Of a DNA stretch of 64,000 nt, positions 54,643-64,000 are shown piece by piece. The notes below the pieces were generated by a model. It was not told the DNA's origin, did not search any database, and saw only the letters and a list, made by a program, of their open reading frames with translations. The stretch is from Eleginops maclovinus (lineage: Eukaryota > Chordata > Actinopteri > Perciformes > Eleginopidae). The position numbers were made by a program, and so were the translations under genes. How positions within the stretch are numbered: the first letter of the stretch is position 1; every line of letters starts with the position of its first letter. The stretch is from positions 24,730,637-24,794,636 of the forward strand of contig NC_086352.1 in the NCBI RefSeq assembly GCF_036324505.1, given 5' to 3'.

Positions 54643-57469
54643 GTACGAGCATGAACTCTAAATTCACCATCTGAGAAATGAAAAGCCTTAAAAATGCTAC
54701 AGAGTTTGTTGGGTGGCATAACTCTGGTGTGCTTATTTATAACCTTCGAATTCAAAAGATAGCTACAGCTATGTTCATCGTTCACTTGCTCTCAAACATT
54801 CCTACCTTTTTTTAAAAAAAGCAACACAGACCATAATGTGCTGCTCCTTTGTACCCGGGCCCCTGGTCTCCAAAAGCTAACCTGTTAGTGCTGGCACCTG
54901 CTCCCCAAGGTGTTAATGCTTTTCTGCCACTGCTACTCAGAGAGCCTCAGAGGAGCCCGGATGTGCCAACAGAGCCACTTCAGCTGGGAGACGAGGCTGC
55001 AGGGTTGCCAGCTGAGGGGAAGTTCACAAATTAAAAGCCAAGAGAGAGTGTCACAGCGCCTGTGCGCTCACTTCTCTAGCTCTCATTAGCACGAGTATAG
55101 CAGCTTAAATCCCCTAGAGAGAGTTGCAATGGGCTTGGGAAGTTTGATTCTCACCAATTAAGAAAGCACTTTGTTGACCTAAACTCTGTGTACCGGTCCC
55201 AGAGAATAATAACTTTACAACTTGTGGGGTCGACAGAAAATAGCTGAAATAAGGCTCATTCATCTAAATCCAGCCACACAATAGGGCTTCTACCTCCAGT
55301 GAAATTAGATTTAAGGTCACCACATTGGCAACCACAATGGTCCTGTGGGGTGTGAGCTAGCATAACTTTTCCCAACCTTTAGTTTCAAGCCCAGCACTAC
55401 ATCTCAAGTTAAATGTCTAGGCTAAAAGGTGCTTACTAATCTTCCTTGTATTAATTACAAAAGCTATTCACTGCGCATACACGCCCCTTCAGGGTACCTC
55501 CGCTGGTAATTAGCAAGCATACTCTGAAAAGCTACAGAATTCTTTGAGATATTGAAGTGGACCTCCATGCTCCTGCCTCCAGAGCAGAAATGGATTGTGT
55601 CGAATACATTACCGCCGCTGTTCTTTTGATTTTAATACGACATTGACAATTAAAAAGAATAGCCGTGGAACTTTCTCTTTTCTCCTTGAGAGTCTCCTGT
55701 CCCTCTCAGGCATTACATGAGATATATAAGAGCTTCTGTCAATTAAAAATCTGTGTGGCATACAGTCTAGGGAAGAGAGAGGCAAATCTGCCTAATTGGT
55801 CTTTGGTGCAGAGCACAAACAGGGCCTTGGAAGTGGCGACGCAAAGCTGTAGACATGAGATGAAAGTTTATAAAGATGTGTCAAAGCTACCAATTGAAGG
55901 CAGGGGGAGTCACTAACAGCGGGGATTATCACATTGAGCTTCTGCCGCTTGTGCTTCAACTTGGTCATGTCTCTTGTTTTATTCTGTCTCTCTCTGTCTG
56001 TGTTCATGATTGCAGAAAGCCTGTTTTATTTTTAGCTGCGGATAATGTAGGTGATTCAAAAACAAGAGCAACAATAAACTGTGGACATTGGTTTCAGACC
56101 ATGGGGACAGAGCAAAAACCTGAAATGGAAATTTAGAACAGGTAGTTGTTTGTCTCTCAGTTGCAGAAGAGTTGATTTTCTGTAATAAAGTGTTTTCTAT
56201 GTCTAAAGCCCGTCATGCTGGGATTATACTACACAATGTTTTTGTCTTTTGCAATTATAAGATTAGGCATCATAATGTACTTCATTGCTGTGACTTGGCA
56301 AAGATCTGCTTGACTCTGACTTAATATAGCTGGCACTCATTCACATACATTTTGGTGATAGAGAAGAAGATGAAGGGATGACTTCCCTTCCCCATCTGAA
56401 ACCACGACAAACAAATGTTCATGTATGTTAAGATATATGAGTGAAAGTAAATCTGGAACAATCCATCGTCCCTAGAAAGGAGGGCGCATACTTATAGTGA
56501 TGGTCACATGTTCACTGTAATGAAATAAAAACGCATTTCTTATTTTGCTATGCACAAACATTTTTCAAAGTATCCATATGGATCTGGGACTCCTATCTTA
56601 AAAAAGGAACATCATAACCTAAAAAATTACCTTAAATGTACACACTAAGCTGGTTGAAATTGTATAATCTGATCACAGCAATGTTTTTGTCTCATTGACA
56701 GTGAGACCAATTAGATTGTTGGTTGTCTAATGTCTGTTTATTGTAAGTAAGTATAGTTTTTAGTAGAGATGTAGGGGATGCTGCTTACACAATCTATTAT
56801 GCTCTTGTGTGAAATTATTCAGCTGAGGTTTCTTTACACCTTGAATGAAAGATTGATATTGCAGTATCAATTTACGCTTTGGCTTATTCTGCTGTGACAT
56901 TCTGTTTATATATTCACCCGATCCTAGCCTCCTATTCTTTGGCCTCCAAGCAAGTCTATTGCCATGGACACCAAGCTCTCCATTTATTTTTGATTAAGCT
57001 CAGCAGCACAGTGACAGTATATGCAACACTTGAAGCTCTTCAGTCAACATGTTGAAAATGCATTCTTAGCCAAATGCCCTGTGTGTCATCGATAGCAAGA
57101 GCCAATGTACACAGAGAAGCATTCCTTTGGACTCATCACACATGGTCCTGATGACAATCATGAAAAGGGCAGTCATCTTTTGTTCTTGGGAGTATCACTC
57201 CTAAGAACCATCCCCTAATAGAATTCCCCAGCAGTCAATAAAATGGATGAATTATGCATGTCTGCCAGCAACAGGGAATTGACAGAGCATGTAAATCAAC
57301 TTCCTTCCGAAGCCTCCAAGCCATCCGTCTCCTTGTCTTCTAGCCTTCATTTAAATATGATTGTGTATATTGCACTTACTTGTGTATGGAGAGAGATGCA
57401 CGGTGTAGAGAATTTGTTTGCAATTGGAATATTATTGGACTGCAGCTTAACCTTCTCTAACATGTCTTC

Positions 57470-57575
<106 letters not shown>

Positions 57576-59525
57576 ACATTATTCAATAGCCATACATACA
57601 CACGTGTTTGAGGATTTTGTTAGCTGGCAGTGCTGCATGCACACACAGAAGAATGTGTTCTTATTATCTCGAAAAGACAGCATGGCCGAGCAAATGTCAT
57701 TTAAACATTTCTGACAAGCTAAGAGTCCTTCAGATGCAATCATCCATGATTGTCTGTACTTTTGAGTGAAGTCACAAAGGGACACTAAGAACTTTAACCT
57801 GCATTGTTCTCCTCATCCTTTGAGTGCACTTCAGCATCAGCGGCTGGCTTTGAGTTCTTTAATTCTCCATTAAGTTTTCAAACCAATTTGAGGATATTTT
57901 GCACTATTCTGCTCTCTGGATTTCTAATGGCCATTGCCATAAAAAGACATGGACAGAGCATCTGAACATTTCCGGCTGTCAGAAATATAACCTATCAATG
58001 TTAATGGCCTATGATTTCACTCGATCCTTACCTCAGATTGACTATCAGTGAGGTTAATGGCAAATGTGAGTTTTAATAGAAACTGGAATGCTCCACATGT
58101 GTGCCACATTGAGGGAAGCGGACATGTACAGTACCGTAGGTGTGCATCACAATCTTTCACACACACAGGAGGCTCTCATGGTCTGAATTCTGCTTAGGAA
58201 CTGACATTTCTTCAAGACTGGTTATGTAATAAATGGCAGCTGCAGAGTGGGTTAAGGTAATGGACACATTTTTCCTGGTGAGTAGGGCTAAGAAAACAAG
58301 ACAAGCAACAAGGTATTCTGGCAGAGGAGCATTGGTACTCTCGTTCAATGTCTCTCAGTCTCCAGCACATCACAAACACACACTGGCTCTCTTCAAAGCC
58401 TGTTTCCTGTCATACCATCTATTGTTGTTCTGTGGGTTTTTGTCATATTGTTTTCTTTATTTCCATGTGAGAATTGAGGATAAGAGGATTACACTGGATG
58501 TTGGCCATTGGGTAAATCTACTGTTTGTTGAATTTCTTTGATGATTCCAAAACACCACAATAGGTACCAAGAAAATCTTCTTATGCTCATACTGTAATTA
58601 CTTGTTAAAGCTGAAACTGTGTGGTATACTTATTTGAAATATACAGTGAGTCTTTAATCACTGAAGCCTGCACCTGCACATTGTCTTTCACAGTATAAAA
58701 CAATTCACATGCAGCACTTTACCGGGGCCTATTACCAGACATTTAATCTGCTGCGGTTTTATAAATGTGACCCAGCACGGGACACAGGGTTTACATATCT
58801 GCAAGCGCCCCAAGGGCCTACCAGAGCAATCTCAAAATATATTATGCAAGTTACGAGCAGCAGGCTTCATTGTGATAATCAAACGATTGGGTTTACTTTT
58901 GGGGACTTGGGTTAGGTAAAAGAGAAAACAATAAAGTCAGGTATGCAAGAGCTGATATTGTCTCAAGGGCCCTGCGGCTTTCCATTACAAGCCAGAGGAA
59001 TACAGAAACGTTTTCATCTGTGCAGTTTGTACCCGGTTGTTGCTCACATTAACTTGTATTTTTTTGTTCAGTCATTTATTACCTTAGCTCGTCTAATTTA
59101 TTTCTTCTGTCCTTAGTTGCTCTCATGTTTCCCCATTGCTTTTATCTAGACAGTACTAGTTAAAGATCAAAATGTTGTGTTTTGGAGTCCTCCTCAATTG
59201 TAAAATATAATCCAGCTGCCTTTTTCGCACCTTGAACATGATTCAAATTCATCAACCTGTTATTAATATGTTGTGGACAGGGAGAAGTTACAATTAAATG
59301 CCAAGACAGTGGAGGGGTATATAGACAAAGAGAGAAGGGAGGAAAGGAATGAGCAAAAAATCTGAGGAGAAAAGAGATGCCTTGCTACCCATTAATAGTC
59401 GATCCCCTTTTTGTTGTGACAGTTGTGATTCCACCTGCCTCGCCCATGAGCTGCAGATAGCACGAACCATGCCCCACCACTGTCACAGTACCACTGATTG
59501 CACTGTGACAACATACTGCACTGCT

Positions 59526-59645
<120 letters not shown>

Positions 59646-61165
59646 CTTCTTTAGTGATCTGAACCTTTCCCTCGCCCAGGTGTATTGACCTTGCCACCAC
59701 TCTGTGTTACGGAAGGCTGAGTCACCACTCACACATACCAAATGTTCTCTTCGTCCCAAAAGCCCTTCTCTGAAGTCTCTGTGGCTGCCGCTGCTTTCAG
59801 AACTCAATGGCAGAAACAGGAACAAGATTGTGTGGGCAGTCAACATGCAGGCCTCGGCCCGCATGTTGACAGCAAACTCTCAACATCTATTCCTTACCCG
59901 CTATACACCAGAGAGGATCAGAAGGAGGATGCTGTCCTTTCTGAAAATGTGAAACTGAGAGAACAGTTTTAGGTGTGCTAAGGAATGTCACAATCTACAT
60001 ATTTAAACCTCATTTGACTGCAGATTTGTAACTGAACATTATATGTCAAGTATGCACACCACCACAATTTGGAAAGTTGTAGCTGCTAGAAATGGAATTA
60101 GTAACAACATTGACACAAAAGCCTGAAAGAACAAGGCCAATTAGGAACAATGTGCCTCTTGGCTTGACACGTTTACACTGTCATTTTCACATTGCTTGTA
60201 CGGTTTGAGTGTACGCAAGTGCATCTGCCATTTGGTAACAAGATAAAAAGTGACAGTGGCATTGGTGAGCTAATTTATCAGCTTGTTGTAGGTGAATACA
60301 GATTTAATTAGAGCCTCACATCTCTCACCAAGGACCTGGAGCTAATGCAGGAGATATCCTTCATATCCTTACAGTAGACACCTTTTCTTTGTTAAAATTA
60401 CCACAAGTGCTCCTTCACAATAGCACAAGTTGTTTCGAGCCCGTTCAGCTCAAGCCAATTTACTTTGCCTCCCTCCCTCATGGTCCATAAACGGTAACAC
60501 GTTCTTTGTTCCACCGAGCACTTTAGCTGCTGCAGTAAGATTGACTTTCTCTAAAGCAGAATGAGAAATTGCCTGGTGGTTTGATATGAACTGTGTGTTC
60601 CTCTTTCAAGTATAAGAGAAGCTGTCAATGCCCTTTATGGTGCATGCAGCACTAAAGGCCAAGAGTCTGACTCTGAATAGTTGTCCTGGTAAAGCAAACG
60701 GCAGGAATGCTTGGCACTAGGAACTCAGAAACGTCATTTAAAGGGAAATTCTCATTCAGCAAGGATTTGACATGCAGAGCCTTTCAGCGGAATCCGCTAG
60801 CTCTCTAATGTGCACAGGGAAATAGTCAATGTACAATGTTCTGTTATGTTCAGCTGCCTTGAAAGCAAAAGAAAAGGCAGCTGCTGACCTATGTTACATC
60901 TTTTTCCCCCACCTTGAAGACCCAGGGCATTTTCTGTCAGACTTCCTGCTGAGTGCAATATATTTCATGCGGGTTTTTCTTTATTATGCAATCTGTTGTC
61001 AGAATTGGCCCAGTGTGCTGTTTAATAGCTTTTAGAGACTCACGAAACTCGGTTTAACTTGTGTTACCTGTCAGTCTTAACGAGTTGTTACGTCCCCACT
61101 ACTGGAGACAGTAACACACGACAACCAATTAATGAGCAAGTCAGATTAAATGTAGACAGACAATG

Positions 61166-61171
61166 TTTATT
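61166..61171 (-). terminator. Polyadenylation signal of the solo LTR
   Basis: AATAAA on the minus strand (AGAAATAAACATTG) lies about 80 bp before the 3' end of the LTR. This is the expected order after the TATA box. Sequence alone cannot show that it is used. Confidence 0.45.
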
Positions 61172-61594
61172 TCTAATAACTAAAGAATGAACAACAAATG
61201 TTCTTCAGGTGAGGAGGAGGAGGAGGACGAGGGAGATTGTGCCAAATAAAAGAAATAAATATAACAAAAACCAGGCCTATCTCTACATATCTCTTCTGAA
61301 ACAAACTCAAACAAAAACCCTCACTTCCTGAACTACTAATAATTGGACAAAGCAAAATACAGGGGTGGCAACAATCCGCTAACCTAGTGTGTCTAACATA
61401 TGTTATCTACGTGATGAGATGTAAAGGGTACCCCAAACTTACCTAACTCCTCCACCTCCCACACACACACACACAGTCACAACATAGCACAGGATACACA
61501 ATTGTCACAGTAATTTAACACGCAGTCAAATTGAGACTCTCCAGTCAGCAGCAGGCCCAGCAGTGAGACCCCAGAAGGCTTCCTGGTTGTGTCC

Positions 61595-61600
61595 TTTATA
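61595..61600 (-). promoter_or_regulatory. TATA box of the solo LTR
   Basis: The minus strand reads AGCTATAAAGGACAC here, about 20 bases downstream of a CCAAT motif and inside the TG…CA element. Its position, roughly 170 bp from the LTR's 5' end, fits a U3 promoter. Confidence 0.55.
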
Positions 61601-63724
61601 GCTGGTCCTGGGTGCTGATTGGTCAGCTGAGGGTGAGAGGAGCCAATCAGTCATCAGTCAGAGATGCCCAGGCAGGTACTGATCAGCTGCTGATTAGCTG
61701 TAGCGAATGACAGGGAGTAGAGAAAAGAGCAGGAGGCAAGAAACAAAAGTACAGCCTGCCCGGCACGTAACATGAGTCAACATGTCACTTTCGACCTGCT
61801 CATGGCCTGAATTAAACATTAGGTCTTAATCGACTCAGATTACTAAACTCTGGTTTACTGTAATTACACGTTTGCCATGAATTCTATAGAATCCATACAG
61901 TATTAATCTTACTTGACGGGAGTAGAAAGAGGTGACAACTTCAACAGCAATTGTGAAGAATGACGACCAGGCATTAACTTTTCATAACCGCCTTGTATAT
62001 AAGGGTCAAAAGCAGATTAAACCTTATGTTCTTTTAATATGCTGTAACCACAGGCTTTTATGAGAGAGTTGTGCTAGATGCTGCTGCTGCCTGCTAGTAC
62101 AAACGATGTACAAAGCAGGGATCAGTAATTGCATGTAAATCTCCAACACATCATTTTTCAAAGCGTTTCTAATTTAAAACCTAAGTTTCACTCATATAAG
62201 AAAGTACGTCTCTCGGTAACAGGTAAACTGAAGTGCTATCCAACCATACTTTTATGTGATTATGGTACATGCTGAGGTTAATAGTCTATTTTATCCCTAC
62301 AATATGAGTGAAACAGAGATGCCATTTTTTTGACAGTAGGTCGAGGGCCATTAGAACACTCCTCTCCAGTACAGACAGACAGGCAGATGGTCTCACAGGC
62401 CAGTGCTGCCAAACAAAGCACCAGTCAGAGAGAGAGATGCAGGAGATGTGAAAGACATGGATTGCCAGCAGGTTTCTCAGTACTAACTCAAGCTTACTTT
62501 TCTCTACTTTTCTGCATCTTACTTGCCCTTTTTGAATTGGTGTCTTGCTCCACATTTCTGTTTGTCTCTCCCTGAATGCAGAGCTTTCTGTTTGCTATTT
62601 ATTTGTGTTTCCTGTCCTCTCAGCCTCCTCCTACTCCCCTGCTCCAGTGGTTGTTAAGTCAAGCCTCAGTTTGGCAACAGACTGTTCCCCCTGGGCCAAT
62701 TGGGAAAATGAACGTTAAGACTGTTTTAAAATGGAGGAGGGTCACTGGTTCAAAAAGAGGCGAAACAAACAAATATGTGACATATATTTGGATTAGGCGT
62801 AAATAGTTCACAACAAATATTTAGGAATTGAAATGCCTGATGGAAACATGACTTTGACGTTACAGTGAAACTCTTGATATTCACTTTACAGGGGGCTAGC
62901 CACCGTGGGTCTCATGATGTCAATATATCTTCTATAGATGAAAAGAAGAATTTTCATAATGATTTCACTGAGGCACAACACAGAGTGAGGATTTCAAGCC
63001 TGTATGAAGGAACGCAAAACACAACATTTAAAGGTTGTGAACTTTCAATAATCGTATGATAATAAAGCTGTGGATATGCATCAGTCTGTCAAAACGATTT
63101 TCCTTGATATTAGATCTTAGTTTTGTTATTTTATAGATTAGTGTCACCCCTGTTAACAGCTGATGAAAGAGAACGAAAACATTTGTTAAGACGATGGAAG
63201 AACTCTGTAGTGACGCTGCACAGCTGTAGCATCACTAGGACTTTGTGCTTGTATTCTTTAAAAGTAGTAATTAATGCCACAAGATTAAATAATTCTTAAG
63301 CTGTCCACGAATCATAATTATTAAGAAGAGTTGTAAATTGCCTTTTTCAGGGCTGTTGACTGTGCTTTTAGGATCTTTTATTCATACCCAGAGTTGGTAA
63401 AGTGTGACAGATGTGGAGTCAACCTCAGGCCAGTAGGTTAACAAGGAGCTCCAGAGACTGTACCCTTTTTCTCTCAGTGATCTAAATGGGCAGGCAGGGA
63501 ATATGCTTCATGGAAATGTAATGGCTTTTTACATAATTCACAAGTCTGGTTAAAAAAATAAAATGTTGAGGCCTGAGGTCTCCTGCATGTGATGCTGACA
63601 GTGTTATACGTAGCGCAGCCCCAAAGGTCATTAAAGCTATTTATGAAAAGGAATCAGGAGGAAAATCTTGTTCACAGTCACATTTGGCTGATTTTCACTG
63701 TTCCTTCTTCCTTTCTGTCCGCAG

Positions 63725-63861
63725 TGAGGGCCGTGTGGAGCTGCTGGGAGGAGGCAGTATTCAGATCTTCAATCTCACAGAGGAGGATTCTGGCATCTAC
63801 ACCTGCATGGCGGACAATGCCAACGCAACCATTGAAGCCCAGGCCCAACTCACCATCCAAG
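63725..63861 (+). CDS. neo1: Neogenin exon: second half of immunoglobulin domain 3
   Basis: This 137-base exon has a phase 2 acceptor (CTTTCTGTCCGCAG) and a phase 1 donor (AAG|GTACCA). Joined to the exon ending at 54642 it makes Ser from AG+T and completes a 96-codon Ig3 unit. The sequence reads EGRVELLGGGSIQIFNLTEE, then DSGIYTCMADN with the F-strand Cys at 63804, then NATIEAQAQLTIQ. NLT and NAT are N-glycosylation sequons. The ADN-N-TIEAQA-LT-Q ending is characteristic of neogenin. The frame runs only about 15 codons into the next intron before a stop. Confidence 0.93.
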
Positions 63862-64000
63862 GTACCATCAGCAACCCAAATTGTCTGCTTTCCCGCAAAA
63901 AATATTAACCGAAGCACAGAATAAAACTGAATGATCTATATATCTGCAATGGCGCAGCCAATCTTCTCGTGGCTCTATTTTTTTAAGAAAACTTGAAGGT
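63862..64000 (+). other. Start of the neogenin intron after the Ig3 exon
   Basis: It begins with the donor GTACCA and runs off the window end. The next exon, expected to encode Ig4, is not reached. Confidence 0.8.

Larger units (their letters stand above)
61086..61772 (-). mobile_element. Solo LTR of a retrotransposon
   Basis: This 687-bp element has TG…CA ends within short inverted repeats: TGTTACGT at 61086 and ACGTAACA ending at 61772. Flanking 5-mers are CGAGT on the left and TGAGT on the right. They differ by one C-to-T change, as expected if a CpG in a 5-bp target duplication has decayed. Read on the minus strand it has the order of an LTR: ATTGG/CCAAT motifs near 61620, TATAAA at 61600-61595, and AATAAA at 61171-61166 before the end. 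No gag or pol sequence is next to it, so it is probably a solo LTR left by recombination between two LTRs. A 5-bp duplication suggests a Gypsy-like element, but the family is not proven. Confidence 0.72.

Overview
This window is eukaryotic, and almost certainly from a ray-finned (teleost) fish. The signs are split exons with GT/AG splice sites, AT-rich introns tens of kb long, many long pure (CA)n/(TG)n arrays, tRNA-derived SINEs, a solo LTR and a piggyBac-type transposon remnant. There is no bacterial gene organisation, no operon and no CRISPR array.

One gene can be supported: neogenin (neo1), a netrin and RGM receptor of the DCC family, read on the + strand. Four coding exons are present. 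27275-27598 encodes Ig domain 1. 53006-53281 encodes Ig domain 2. 54492-54642 and 63725-63861 together encode Ig domain 3. Phases agree throughout: 1-1, 1-1, 1-2, 2-1. Together the exons give 296 codons of continuous extracellular sequence with the three expected Cys pairs. The signal-peptide exon must lie upstream and was not found here. Ig4, the fibronectin type III domains, the transmembrane segment and the cytoplasmic tail lie downstream. Sequence alone does not decide between the teleost paralogues neo1a and neo1b.

Layout: 1-27274 is non-coding and probably the large first intron. It has an AT-rich block with a perfect 68-bp palindrome, (TG)~112 and (CA)~74 arrays, and a GC-richer patch near 10.4-11.1 kb. 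27599-53005 is a 25.4-kb intron. It holds the piggyBac derivative (28871-29556), more CA/TG arrays, three copies of one SINE family in the same orientation, a degraded teleost repeat and a perfect 15-bp hairpin. 53282-54491 is a 1.2-kb intron. 54643-63724 is a 9.1-kb intron splitting Ig3, with two CA arrays and a solo LTR on the minus strand. 63862-64000 begins the next intron.

I did not find a new multigene system. The most rewarding structures are the transposon remnants, especially the TTAA-flanked piggyBac derivative that keeps 34-bp end repeats and an acidic transposase-like N-terminal reading frame. Next are the SINE deletion series and the large palindrome.
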